Shown: positions 34,307 to 42,607 of the stretch, in pieces
Position numbering within the stretch: position 1 is the stretch's first letter
Layout of the letters: every line of letters starts with the position of its first letter
NCBI RefSeq assembly: GCF_001885215.1
Contig: NZ_CP018091.1
Coordinates: forward strand, 806,001-870,000
From: Synechococcus sp. SynAce01
Lineage (GTDB): Bacteria; Cyanobacteriota; Cyanobacteriia; PCC-6307; Cyanobiaceae
Reading direction: 5' to 3'
DNA: 64,000 nucleotides
Made by a program: the position numbers and the translations under genes
Notes under the pieces: model-generated
The model's database searches: none
Seen by the model: the letters and a program-made list of their open reading frames with translations, nothing else
What the model was told of the DNA's origin: nothing

Positions 34307-34456
34307 ACGAGTTGGCGCAATGCGCACAAGGCAACCATCGTTCAAGGGGGCCAGCTTGGCGAGGGGAGATGTGACAGAACGCACAACGTCCTTGGCAGGC
34401 CACGGCAGGTTCAAACTGGCGGCACTGACGCGTCGGATGCCCTGACCTCCCGATCG

Positions 34457-36547
34457 ATGCCACAACGGCGGTGGTGGCTGGCCCTGGCGACGATCTGGGT
34501 GCTGGGCACCCTGGCCGACAGGCTCTGGCTGCAGCTCGATCAGCGGCTGCCGGCCTGGGACCAGGCCGATTACCTCAACAGCGCCGTTGACCATGGCCGC
34601 GCCCTGGGGCTGCTGCCTGCCGGAGGCTGGCAGGGCTGGGATGCCCTGCTGGATCTCTCCCCGAAAATTCCGCCGCTGGCCAGCCTGGTCAACGGCACGG
34701 TGATGGCCGTCGCCGGCGACAGCGCTGATCAGGCCAGCTGGGCACTGGCGCTCTGGCAGGCGTTGTTGCTGCTGGTGGTGGGCTGCTGGGGACGCCAGTT
34801 GCTGGGCCCGGGATTCGGCTTGCTCGCCGCCAGCCTCACCACTCTCAGCCCCGCCCTGGCGGCGTTGAGGGTGGATTTCACCCTGGATCTGCCGCTGGCG
34901 GCCACGGCGACGCTGGCCCTGTGGTTGCTCGGCCGCTGGCAAGCCCCCGATACCGAAGGTGGCCGTTGGAGTCAAGCGATCGCGGCGGCCCTGGCGGTGG
35001 CGGCGGCCGTGCTCGTCAAACAGAGCGCCCTGTTGGTGCTGCTGGCGCCGTGCCTCTGGGCTGCTCTCCAGGGCTTGCGGCAACGGGGGCGGCGGCTGCA
35101 GGTGCTGGTGGCCCTGGCCACCGTGCTGGGGCTCTGCCTGCCCTGGCTACGCCACAACTGGATCACCACCATCGGCGGCACCAACCGGGCCGTGCTGGAA
35201 GCGGCCACCACGGAGGGAGATCCCGATCCCTTCAGCCTGGCGAGCCTGCTCTGGTACCCGCGTCTTCTGCCCCAGCAACTGGGCTGGGTCAGCCTCAGCC
35301 TCGGGCTCGTGGGCGGCAGCCTGGCCGCTCTGCAGCGCTGGCGGCAGCCACCACAAAGCCCCAGGCAAAGCCCAGGGCAAACAAGCCTGGTCCTGCCCAG
35401 CGGCTGGGCCTGGTTGATCGGTTGCACGCTCAGCGGCTGGCTGATCACGACCTTGAGCCCCAACAAGGACCCGCGCTACCTGGCCCCCGTGCTGCCCTTG
35501 CTGGTGTTGCTCCTGGCGGGCGGCTGGTGGCAGCTGTTCGTCATGGCCAGGCGGCGCTGGGGCACCCCGCTGGGTGGCGGGCTGCTGGGAATCGGGCTGC
35601 TGGCCGCCGGCGTGAGCACCACCGTTGGCCAAAGCCAGGCGATCGAGAGCCACGAAGGCGCCCCAATCGGCGCAATCACCGCGGCCATTCGCCGCCAAGC
35701 TCAGGATGCCCCGGTCACCGTTGTGGTGGTTCCGACCAGCAAAGATCTCAACCAGCACTCCTTCACCCATGCCGGCAGGAGAAACGGCGGACGGATCGTC
35801 GGCCGCGAAACAGGCAAACAGCGGCGTGAGCACGCGCTGATTCTCCGCCAGGCCAGCTGGCTGCTGCTCGCCACGGGCGACCAGGGCACCAAGCGGAAGG
35901 CTTCACGCAGGCTGGGCGCTCAGGTGCGCTCCGATCCACGCTTCGCCCTGGCCGCCAGCTGGCCATGGAGCGAGGGGCGGCAGCTGGAGCTCTGGCAGCG
36001 GCGAGCGCAGGCCCCCTCCCCGGAACGCTTCGACACCAGCTTCATCCGCCTGGCCCAGGGCCTTGAAGCGGGGCCCAGCGGCCTTGCCGCAGTTTTTGAC
36101 GCGATCGGTCCCCAGCACCAGCTCGATGGCCACTTCCTCTACCAGAAGCGGGTTCAGGCCTGGGCTGAAGCCCGCCTCAGCAGCCAGCCCAACGACGACG
36201 AAGCCCTCTGGAGCCTGGCCCTGCTGGCGGTGTTGCAGAACCGCCCCGTCACGGCCGACCGCTGGTTCAGCCGCCTCGAGGGGCTCCACCCCACCAACCC
36301 CTGGCCGTCGGCCTACCGCTCGGTGGTGCTGCTGGCCGGCTGGAATCCCTGGCGATCCCATGCCGTGGCGGCCAAGGCGGCGGCCAGGGCAGCCACGCAG
36401 CAGCGCCAGCCCGTGCTTGAGGCCCTCGCCGATCTCTCCGGAGCCCTCAGCGGCAGACCCGCGAGCCTGCGCGGAAGCTTCCGCTCGCTGCCGATCGCCA
36501 TTGAAGAGGTGACCCGGAATCTGGAGTCAGCCGCGAAGCAACCATGA
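34457..36547 (+). CDS. Family 39-type membrane glycosyltransferase with C-terminal soluble domain
   Basis: The 696-residue protein begins MPQRRWWLALATIWVLGTLADRLWLQLDQRLPAWDQADYLNSAVDHG. The acidic WDQADY pair after helix 1 is the usual catalytic Asp position of GT39/GT83 enzymes. About ten membrane helices follow to residue 400, with NKDPRYLAPVLPLL as the typical later motif. A soluble region of about 290 residues ends in TPR-like helices (DEALWSLALLAVLQNRPVTADRWFSRLEGLHP). Such enzymes move a sugar from a polyprenyl phosphate to lipid or protein outside the membrane. The frame is open upstream to 34196, but ATG 34457 is the natural start. It overlaps the next gene by ATGA. Confidence 0.78.
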   Translation: MPQRRWWLALATIWVLGTLADRLWLQLDQRLPAWDQADYLNSAVDHGRALGLLPAGGWQGWDALLDLSPKIPPLASLVNGTVMAVAGDSADQASWALALWQALLLLVVGCWGRQLLGPGFGLLAASLTTLSPALAALRVDFTLDLPLAATATLALWLLGRWQAPDTEGGRWSQAIAAALAVAAAVLVKQSALLVLLAPCLWAALQGLRQRGRRLQVLVALATVLGLCLPWLRHNWITTIGGTNRAVLEAATTEGDPDPFSLASLLWYPRLLPQQLGWVSLSLGLVGGSLAALQRWRQPPQSPRQSPGQTSLVLPSGWAWLIGCTLSGWLITTLSPNKDPRYLAPVLPLLVLLLAGGWWQLFVMARRRWGTPLGGGLLGIGLLAAGVSTTVGQSQAIESHEGAPIGAITAAIRRQAQDAPVTVVVVPTSKDLNQHSFTHAGRRNGGRIVGRETGKQRREHALILRQASWLLLATGDQGTKRKASRRLGAQVRSDPRFALAASWPWSEGRQLELWQRRAQAPSPERFDTSFIRLAQGLEAGPSGLAAVFDAIGPQHQLDGHFLYQKRVQAWAEARLSSQPNDDEALWSLALLAVLQNRPVTADRWFSRLEGLHPTNPWPSAYRSVVLLAGWNPWRSHAVAAKAAARAATQQRQPVLEALADLSGALSGRPASLRGSFRSLPIAIEEVTRNLESAAKQP

Positions 36548-38229
36548 ACCAGCCACTAGAGCCCCGCTCGACGCTGCCGATCGGCCCTGTTCTGCTGCTG
36601 CTCTGGCTGGTGGCCCTGGTGCTCGCCACCGCCGGGCTCGGCGATCTGCCCCTGCGGGACTGGGACGAAGGGATCGTGGCCAGGGTGGCCCTGGAGACCA
36701 GCTGGAGCCCCTGGCCAGAACGCCTCCTGCCCAGCTACTGGGGCGAGCCCTATCTGAACAAGCCGCCTGGGTTGCACTGGCTGATGGCGGCGGGCTTCGA
36801 GGCCTGGCGGCAGCTGGGCGGCCATGGCCTCCAGGAGCTGCCACCGGAATGGCTGGTGCGGCTGGCACCAGCGCTGCTCTCCAGCCTGCTGGTGCCCCTG
36901 ATCGGCCTGCTTCAGCTGCGCCTGCGTCCAGGCGAGCGCACCGCCGCCGTCTGCAGCGCCCTGATCGCCCTGACCCTGCTACCCCTGGCCCGGCACGGTC
37001 GCCTGGCCATGCTCGATGGCGTCCAACTGCTGGCCATGGTGCTGCTCTGGTTGGGCCTGCTGCGTGCCCAGCGGCGGCGAGCCAAAGCCGCTGGGCTGAT
37101 CGCCGGTGGGTTCATCGCAGGACTTGCCGCCAGTGGCCTGCTGCTGCTCAAAGCGCCGGTCGTGCTGCCGGTGCTGGCCAGCGGCTTGCTGCTGCGCCTG
37201 CTTGACCGCGATCTTCGCGGTCGCGACTGGGCCTGGCTTGGCCTGGGCCTGGCGCTGGGCCTGGCCCCTGGCCTGGCCTGGCACGGTTGGCATCTGCTGC
37301 AGCGCGGTGATCAGGCCCTGGTGATGTGGGGCGGCCAGGGACTCTCGCGCCTCACCAGTTCTGTGGAGAGCCACAGCGGCGGGCCGATCGAGCCCTTGCT
37401 GGAGGTGCTGGAGGGCGGCTGGCCCTGGTTGCCGCTTTGGCCCTTCGGGCTGGCCCTGGCCTGGCGGCAGCGGCGCGAACGGGCCGGTCGCTGGAGCCTT
37501 GGGTTGAGCCTGGCCACCGCCTGGATGGTGTTGCCGTTGCAAACCCAGCTGCCCTGGTACAGCCTGCTGCTCTGGCCACCGTTCTGCCTGGTCTGCGCAC
37601 CGGTCCTCGCCTCGATTCTCTCTGGGAAGGTCACAGGGGTTCTGCGTCGTCTGCCCTGGTTCTGGGGCCTGCTGGGCCTGGTCCTTCTGGCCACTTCGCT
37701 GCTGATTCTCCCTGCCGCCCCAGGCCTTCTGCCCGGGCTCGGGGCCTATCGGTTCCTGCCCTTTCCAGCAGGCCTGGGCCTGGCCGGCGGAGCCCTGCTG
37801 CTGGTTCAGGCTTCCAGCTGTCGCCGCCGGCAGGGGCTGATGCTGCTTGCCGCCGGCTGGTGTGTGTCGCTGCTGCTGCTGTTTATCAGCCCGCTCTGGA
37901 TCTGGGAGTTGAATGAGCACTGGTCGGTGTTGCCGGCCGCAGAGCTGGCCAGAAGCGCGGCCGCGCCTGGTGACGCCCAACCCTTGGAGATTTTCATGGA
38001 GGGGAAAAGCGGCCAAAGGCCAAGCCTGCGCTGGTATGCCGGCAGGGCGATTGCAGCGTTACCGAAGCAAGCCGATGGGGCCATCCCCGCCGATTTCCTG
38101 CTGATCCGTCAGGAGCCCAGCGGCTTGCCAGCCGCCCTGCTGACCGACGGCACCCTTTGCCGACTTGAGGCCGTTGCCGATCAGAGCTGGCAACGTTGGC
38201 GCTGTTCCACCAAGGCCCCGGATTTCTGA
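36544..38229 (+). CDS. ArnT-like family 39/83 membrane glycosyltransferase
   Basis: The 561-residue protein has the ArnT/PMT pattern: helix 1, then LGDLPLRDWDEGIVARVALE (catalytic-type Asp-Glu), then YWGEPYLNKPPGLHWLMAAGFEAWR. NKPPLxxW is the diagnostic motif of this superfamily. About eleven membrane helices are followed by a short soluble end. It probably transfers a sugar from undecaprenyl phosphate to an outer-membrane lipid or surface glycan. ATG 36544 overlaps the stop of the preceding glycosyltransferase (ATGA), so both are coupled. Confidence 0.88.
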   Translation: MNQPLEPRSTLPIGPVLLLLWLVALVLATAGLGDLPLRDWDEGIVARVALETSWSPWPERLLPSYWGEPYLNKPPGLHWLMAAGFEAWRQLGGHGLQELPPEWLVRLAPALLSSLLVPLIGLLQLRLRPGERTAAVCSALIALTLLPLARHGRLAMLDGVQLLAMVLLWLGLLRAQRRRAKAAGLIAGGFIAGLAASGLLLLKAPVVLPVLASGLLLRLLDRDLRGRDWAWLGLGLALGLAPGLAWHGWHLLQRGDQALVMWGGQGLSRLTSSVESHSGGPIEPLLEVLEGGWPWLPLWPFGLALAWRQRRERAGRWSLGLSLATAWMVLPLQTQLPWYSLLLWPPFCLVCAPVLASILSGKVTGVLRRLPWFWGLLGLVLLATSLLILPAAPGLLPGLGAYRFLPFPAGLGLAGGALLLVQASSCRRRQGLMLLAAGWCVSLLLLFISPLWIWELNEHWSVLPAAELARSAAAPGDAQPLEIFMEGKSGQRPSLRWYAGRAIAALPKQADGAIPADFLLIRQEPSGLPAALLTDGTLCRLEAVADQSWQRWRCSTKAPDF

Positions 38230-38251
38230 GAATTTGAAGCTCTTGAAGGTT

Positions 38252-39883
38252 ATGAAGCGCAGCCCTGAGGCCGACAGCCAACGCACTGTGCTGTTGGCTG
38301 CCGCCGTATTTGCCGTGGTTGGGCTGCTGCTGCAGTGGTGGCGCCTCCAGGTGCTGACGGCCTCCTACGACCAGGGCATTTTTCTGCAGGTGCTCTGGAG
38401 CGGCCTGCAGGGCCACCCGTTTGAAAGCACGCTCTCCTCCCAGCTCTCCACCAACGTGATCCATGCCGGAGAGCTGCCGGCCGTGGGGTATCACCGCCTC
38501 GGCCAGCACTTCACGCCGATCCTGCTGCTCTGGTCGCCGCTGGTGGCGGTGTTTGGCATCTGGGCCCTTCCCCTGGTGCAGGTGGGGTTGATCACCGCCG
38601 CCGGGCTGGTGCTGCATCGCCTGGCACGCAACACGCTTGTGGATCCCCGTCTGGCGGCCTTCGTGGCCTGCAGCTTCTACGCCGCCAATGCGGTGATCGG
38701 GCCCACCTGGGGCAACTTCACCGATCTCTGCCAACTCCCCCTGGCCTTTTTCCTGTTGATGCTGGGGCTACAGCGGCAGCGCTGGTGGTTGGTGGCCGTC
38801 GCCGCTGTTGCCCTGCCGCTGATCCGGGAGGACACCGGCGTTCTGCTGGTGGGAATCGCCCTCTGGATGGTGGTGCGGCGACAGCATCCCCTCGGGCTGG
38901 CCATGGCCCTGGGGGGGCTGGGGATTGGCTGGGTGCTGCTGGTGACCAACCTGTTGATGCCGATCTTCAGTGACGACAACTCCCGCCGGTTCATGGTGGA
39001 GAACTTTGGCCAGTACATCGGAGATGCCGAGCAAGCCAGCAGCCTGGGCGTACTGAGCAGCGCTCTGGGCCAGCCCCTGCTGGTGCTCAGGGAGCTGGTC
39101 TCGCCGCCGCTTGAAACCCTGCGCTATCTGCTGGCCCAGGGGCTGCCGCTGATGCTGATCCCCTTGATCTCGCTGGACAGTTGGCTGCTGATGGGCTTGC
39201 CCCTGATGGGCTTGCTGCTCGCCCAGGGCAGTAACAATCCCCTCTCGATCAATCTGCGCTACACCCTGCTGGTGGTGCCTGGTTTGTTCTACGGCGCCCT
39301 GGAATGGTGGAGCCGCCGAGAAGCGCTGTTTCAAAGCCGCCGACTACGGCGCGTCTGGCTGGGTTGCCTGCTGCTCTCGCTGTTGTTCACCCTGATGGCC
39401 AATCCGAACCGCAGCCTCTCGTTCCTGATCCCCGACAGCGTGCAGCCCTGGGTGTACAGCTCACCGATGCAGCAGTGGCAGCACGGGCAGGCCGCCCGCA
39501 ACCTGCTGCAGAAGATCCCGGCAGATGCCACCGTGGCGGCCAGCACGCCTCTGGTGCCTCACCTGGCCCAACGGGAGGTGTTGGTGCGCTTCCCCAACGG
39601 CATTGACTACCGCGATCGGGACGGGCAGGAACGGACGGTCGATTGGATTGCCGTGGATCTCGATTGGTTGGCGCGCTATGAGGCCGCCTTCGCCTCCGAC
39701 CGGGCCCTGCTGCGCAGATCCCTACGCCGATTGGATCAGATGACAGGAGAGACAACAGAAGAGGGGCACCGCTTCGGCGTGCGCGGCTTTGCCAGTGGCG
39801 TGGTGCTGCTTGCGAAAGGGGAAAACGATCAACCCGAAGCGCGCCAACAGCTGGATCAACTGATCGAGCGGCTCCGCCGGTGA
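38252..39883 (+). CDS. DUF2079 membrane protein
   Basis: The 543-residue polytopic protein has the DUF2079 layout. After helix 1 it reads ASYDQGIFLQVLWSGLQGHPFESTLSSQLSTN...YHRLGQHFTPILLLWSPLVAVFG, with the DxG and HF motifs of this family. About ten helices and a lumenal or periplasmic tail follow. DUF2079 is distantly related to the GT-C glycosyltransferases. ATG 38252 lies 22 bp after the ArnT-like gene, completing a three-gene cluster of similar membrane enzymes. The 3' end is followed by a hairpin at 39919-39953. Confidence 0.85.
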   Translation: MKRSPEADSQRTVLLAAAVFAVVGLLLQWWRLQVLTASYDQGIFLQVLWSGLQGHPFESTLSSQLSTNVIHAGELPAVGYHRLGQHFTPILLLWSPLVAVFGIWALPLVQVGLITAAGLVLHRLARNTLVDPRLAAFVACSFYAANAVIGPTWGNFTDLCQLPLAFFLLMLGLQRQRWWLVAVAAVALPLIREDTGVLLVGIALWMVVRRQHPLGLAMALGGLGIGWVLLVTNLLMPIFSDDNSRRFMVENFGQYIGDAEQASSLGVLSSALGQPLLVLRELVSPPLETLRYLLAQGLPLMLIPLISLDSWLLMGLPLMGLLLAQGSNNPLSINLRYTLLVVPGLFYGALEWWSRREALFQSRRLRRVWLGCLLLSLLFTLMANPNRSLSFLIPDSVQPWVYSSPMQQWQHGQAARNLLQKIPADATVAASTPLVPHLAQREVLVRFPNGIDYRDRDGQERTVDWIAVDLDWLARYEAAFASDRALLRRSLRRLDQMTGETTEEGHRFGVRGFASGVVLLAKGENDQPEARQQLDQLIERLRR

Positions 39884-39918
39884 ATTGCATCAAGGTGAAT
39901 GGCATCAAACAGAACGAT

Positions 39919-39953
39919 GCCCCCACCCCAGCCATGACGGCAGGGATGGGGGC
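39919..39953 (-). terminator. Strong hairpin, possible terminator of a short minus-strand transcript
   Basis: A 7-bp outer stem GCCCCCA/TGGGGGC (39919-39925 with 39947-39953) continues inward with CCC/GGG and GCC/GGC around a five-base loop. On the minus strand it is followed by ATCGTTCTGTTTG, T-rich but not a clean run. On the plus strand no T-run follows, so termination of the DUF2079 message here is less likely. Confidence 0.45.
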
Positions 39954-40011
39954 TCTCGCCGGGTCCGCTCTGGCGCGGAACCGTTTGAACTCGGAACTTA
40001 CGCCCTGAAAA

Positions 40012-40065
40012 TCAGACGACGTTCTCCGCGATCAGCAGACCCTTGCATTTCTCACTGTGAAACAC
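40012..40065 (-). CDS. Candidate 17-codon small protein or leader peptide
   Basis: The frame runs GTG 40065 to TGA 40012 and encodes MFHSEKCKGLLIAENVV (GTG read as Met). An unusually strong Shine-Dalgarno, GGAGGAGGT, ends 5 nt before the GTG. It sits between the psbD terminator and a strong hairpin, so it may be a separate short transcript of about 250 nt. I do not recognise the peptide. A non-coding RNA that merely contains a purine-rich loop is the main alternative. Confidence 0.35.
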   Translation of the reverse strand: MFHSEKCKGLLIAENVV

Positions 40066-40222
40066 GGACACCTCCTCCCTTGGGAAAAATGCCAGCCGGT
40101 GTTGCATTCGGAAGAGAGATCTGGAGACAAGCTCCTGAGCCAACGTCCACGACACTGCTGACAGAACCCAGTGATACTAACGGATTGCAGGGGTAAGCGC
40201 TGCAGGTCGGCAAGCAAACGAA

Positions 40223-40248
40223 CAAAAAAAGCGCTCCGAAGAACGCTT
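40223..40248 (-). terminator. Rho-independent terminator of psbD
   Basis: On the minus strand an 8-bp stem AAGCGTTC/GAGCGCTT (one T-G pair) closes a TTCG tetraloop and runs into seven T. It is 43 bp after the psbD stop. Its position shows that psbC does not follow, so this is a stand-alone psbD copy. Confidence 0.9.
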
Positions 40249-40290
40249 GATCAACAGGTGTTCAAAGGATTTGAACTGCTGGGCTAAGCC

Positions 40291-41349
40291 TCAAAGAGCG
40301 TTGCCCCTGGGCAGAACTTCTTCAGGGAAGACGAAGTTTTCATGGGGCTGGTCTGCCGGTGCCATCCAGGCACGCAGGCCTTCGTTCAGAAGAATGTTCT
40401 TCGTGTAGAAGGTCTCGAATTCCGGGTCTTCAGCCGCCCGGATCTCCTGGCTCACAAAGTCATACGCACGCAGATTCAGCGCCAGGCCAATGATGCCGAT
40501 GCTGCTGGTCCACAGGCCCATCACAGGCACGAACAGCATGAAGAAGTGCAGCCAGCGCTTGTTGGAAACGCAATCCCGAAGATCTGGCTCCAGAAACGGT
40601 TGGCCGTCACCATCGAGTAGGTCTCTTCTTCCTGCGTCGGCTCAAACGCCTTGAAGGTGTTCGACTGATCGGAATCCTCAAACAGCGTGTTCTCCACCGT
40701 GGCGCCGTGGATGGCACACAGCAGCGCACCGCCCAGAACCCCCGCCACGCCCATCATGTGGAACGGGTTCAGGGTCCAGTTGTGGAAGCCCTGCAGGAAC
40801 AGCAGGAAACGGAAGATCGCCGCCACACCGAAGCTCGGCGCGAAGAACCAGCTGCTCTGACCCAGTGGGTAGATCAGGAAGACGCTCACGAACACCGCGA
40901 TCGGGCCGGAGAAGGCAATCGCGTTGTAGGGGCGGATGCCCACCAGGCGGAGCAATCTCGAACTGACGCAGCATGAAGCCGATCAGCGAGAAAGCGCCGT
41001 GCAGCGCCACGAATGGCCAGAGGCCACCCAGCTGCACCCAGCGCACAAAATCGCCCTGGGCTTCCGGGCCCCAGAGCAGCAACAGGCTGTGGCCCATCGC
41101 ATCGGCCGGGGTGCTCACCGCTGCGGTGAGAAAATTGCAGCCTTCCAGGTAGCTGCTGGCGATCCCGTGGGTGTACCACGAGGTCGCGAAGGTGGTGCCG
41201 GTCAGCCAGCCGCCCAGGGCCAGGTAGGCCGTGGGGAACAGCAGCAGGCCGGACCAGCCCACAAAAACGAAACGGTCGCGCTTGAGCCAGTCATCGAGGA
41301 CGTCAAACCATCCCCGGGCTGCTGGCGCGCGCCCTAGAGCAATCGTCAT
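40291..41349 (-). pseudogene. psbD: Photosystem II D2 protein gene with two compensating frameshifts
   Basis: Across two frames the sequence encodes a full D2 protein, 352 codons from ATG 41349 ([21 protein letters not shown]) to [12 protein letters not shown]. The reading changes frame twice. Near 40950 one base is extra (FEIA to RLVG: GCTCCGCCTG where one base fewer is expected). Near 40566 one base is missing (IAF to SNKRW: GCGTTTCCAAC). Between the sites the protein reads normally in the shifted frame ([47 protein letters not shown]). D2 binds reaction-centre chlorophyll, pheophytin and QA. Translated as read, it would stop soon after the first site. Either these are assembly errors or a very recent loss in the second psbD copy. 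Confidence 0.9.
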
Positions 41350-41357
41350 GGATTCTC

Positions 41358-41375
41358 TTTACGAAGCTTTACAAA
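41358..41375 (+). promoter_or_regulatory. HLR1-like RpaB binding motif at the psbD 5' end
   Basis: The 18 bases TTTACGAAGCTTTACAAA fit the HLR1 consensus (G/T)TTACA(A/T)2 NN (G/T)TTACA(A/T)2 with one mismatch (ACG for ACA in the first half). HLR1 is the direct repeat bound by RpaB at high-light-controlled photosystem genes. It begins 8 bp upstream of the psbD ATG and would overlap the transcript start if the -10 box at 41379-41384 is right, a position suited to repression. Confidence 0.6.
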
Positions 41376-41378
41376 CCC

Positions 41379-41384
41379 ACTGTA
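41379..41384 (-). promoter_or_regulatory. Possible -10 box of psbD
   Basis: TACAGT on the minus strand lies 29 bp ahead of the ATG. No good -35 box is present at the expected spacing (CGCAGT). The call depends on the adjacent HLR1-like motif. The 232-bp gap between psbD and the next gene (41350-41581) holds nothing else I can support. Confidence 0.3.
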
Positions 41385-41581
41385 CGGGACGTTGGGAGGC
41401 TACTGCGGCTGAGAGAGCGCTGATTTCGCCAGATGAGTAAGGACACCTAGGGGCCAGAGACCAACAGGTGAGCCCCGGGGACCACGACGAAAAGCGCGGC
41501 GCCCTGCCATTCGCCAGAGTGGCTTCCGGCCTTTCCTTCTTTCCCGTGTACGTCGTCGAGCTTTCTCTCAAACTCAGTCCC

Positions 41582-41812
41582 ATGCCGATCTCTGTGCAGC
41601 GCAAGGAACTGGCTGACGCCCAGACCCTCTATGGCGAGATCAAGGCAGCCCTGGAGAGCGGCCAGCCCAAGGTGCTGGAGCTCTCCTGCGAAAAAGCCGA
41701 GGAGAAACAGATCAGCCTTTTGAGCAGCGAACTGGTGGCCGTGCAGCTGTATGAGAAATCCGCCACCGGAGGTGTGGGCAGCAAGCGTCCAGGCTTCTCC
41801 TTCGGGAGCTGA
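41582..41812 (+). CDS. Small conserved-looking protein, unknown function
   Basis: A 76-residue soluble protein, [66 protein letters not shown], ending KRPGFSFGS. It looks well ordered, with one helix-rich and one strand-rich half, and its codon use is like the neighbours'. I do not recognise the family. The open frame extends upstream to 41468, but ATG 41582 gives the compact domain. It is two bases ahead of the ABC ATPase gene, so probably co-transcribed. Confidence 0.65.
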   Translation: MPISVQRKELADAQTLYGEIKAALESGQPKVLELSCEKAEEKQISLLSSELVAVQLYEKSATGGVGSKRPGFSFGS

Positions 41813-41814
41813 CC

Positions 41815-42510
41815 TTGGCGAGCCCGCTGCGGGTGGAGAAGCTGGACTTCACCTGGCCCGGCGGCAGCCGCGCCCTACAGAATTGCAACCTGGAGCTGCC
41901 CCGCCCTGGGCTGTGGATGCTGGTGGGCGGCAACGGCAGTGGCAAGAGCACCCTGCTGCGGCTGATCGCCGGGCTGCTGGAGCCGGGTCACGGCCACATC
42001 CATTGCCCCGTCAAGGCGGCCTTGGTGTTCCAGAACCCCGATCACCAACTGCTGTTGCCGAGTTGTGCCACCGACCTGCAGCTCTCGCTGCCCGAAGGCC
42101 TCGATCAACACCAACGGCAGACCCGCTTGGCCGCCGCCCTGGCCCAGGTGGGTCTGGCAGGGTTCGAGCAGCGGCCGATCCACACCCTCAGCGGCGGCCA
42201 GAAGCAGCGTCTGGCCATCGCCGGCGCCCTCGCCAGTGAAGCCAGGCTGTTGCTGATGGATGAACCCACCGCCCTGCTCGACCCCACCAGCCAGCAGGAG
42301 GTGCTGAAGCTGATTCGCCGCCTGTGCAACCAGGCCCCGGCCAGCCTGACCGCGCTCTGGATCACCCATCGGCTCGAAGAACTCGACGGCTGCGACGGCG
42401 CCGCCTTGATGGACCAGGGCCGTCCGGGGCCCTGGCAGCAGGGCGTGACGCTGCGACAGCAACTGGAGAAGACCCTCACCCCCTTGCCGGGCGGCCGTGC
42501 TGAGCGGTAG
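41815..42510 (+). CDS. ABC transporter ATP-binding protein (ECF/CbiO-like)
   Basis: The 231-residue ATPase has Walker A GGNGSGKST, Q-loop VFQNPDHQLLLPS, signature LSGGQKQR, Walker B LLLMDEPTALLD and the switch His in ITHR. The VFQNPDHQL Q-loop is typical of energy-coupling-factor and cobalt/biotin-type ATPases rather than drug exporters. No membrane or substrate-binding partner is next to it, so the transported vitamin or metal is unknown. The start is TTG 41815. It is followed by tRNA-Asn 16 bp later. Confidence 0.88.
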   Translation: MASPLRVEKLDFTWPGGSRALQNCNLELPRPGLWMLVGGNGSGKSTLLRLIAGLLEPGHGHIHCPVKAALVFQNPDHQLLLPSCATDLQLSLPEGLDQHQRQTRLAAALAQVGLAGFEQRPIHTLSGGQKQRLAIAGALASEARLLLMDEPTALLDPTSQQEVLKLIRRLCNQAPASLTALWITHRLEELDGCDGAALMDQGRPGPWQQGVTLRQQLEKTLTPLPGGRAER

Positions 42511-42526
42511 GTTCTCCAAGCCACAA

Positions 42527-42598
42527 TCCTCGGTAGCTCAGTGGTAGAGCGGTCGGCTGTTAACCGATTGGTCGCAGGTTCGAATCCCGCCCGGGGAG
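42527..42598 (+). tRNA. tRNA-Asn (anticodon GTT)
   Basis: A complete 72-nt cloverleaf: acceptor TCCTCGG paired with CCGGGGA (one T-G pair), D-arm with TAGCTCAGTGGTAGAGC, and anticodon loop CTGTTAA giving GTT. The T-arm has GGTTCGAATCC. The discriminator base is G. The CCA end is not encoded. A terminator follows 10 bp later. Confidence 0.97.
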
Positions 42599-42607
42599 TT
42601 TTGTTCA

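Larger units (their letters stand above)
39884..40290. other. Intergenic region with hairpins and a 17-codon frame
   Basis: This 407-bp gap lies between the DUF2079 gene and psbD. From left to right it holds a long hairpin (39919-39953), a minus-strand 17-codon frame with a perfect Shine-Dalgarno (40012-40065), and the psbD terminator (40223-40248). Larger open frames on both strands lack any protein-like character and I reject them. Confidence 0.6.

Noticed and set aside
39885-40196. A 103-codon plus-strand frame after the DUF2079 gene
   Set aside because: It contains the hairpin and a composition of random GC-rich reading; no Shine-Dalgarno.
40032-40217. A 61-codon minus-strand frame in the psbD-DUF2079 gap
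   Set aside because: No protein-like pattern and weak start; the adjacent 17-codon frame has the strong ribosome binding site instead.
40291-41349. Calling the psbD reading as two or three separate genes, or as programmed frameshifting
   Set aside because: No slippery sequence or stop context for programmed shifts is seen, and the pieces join into one perfect D2 protein, so two indels are the simpler account.
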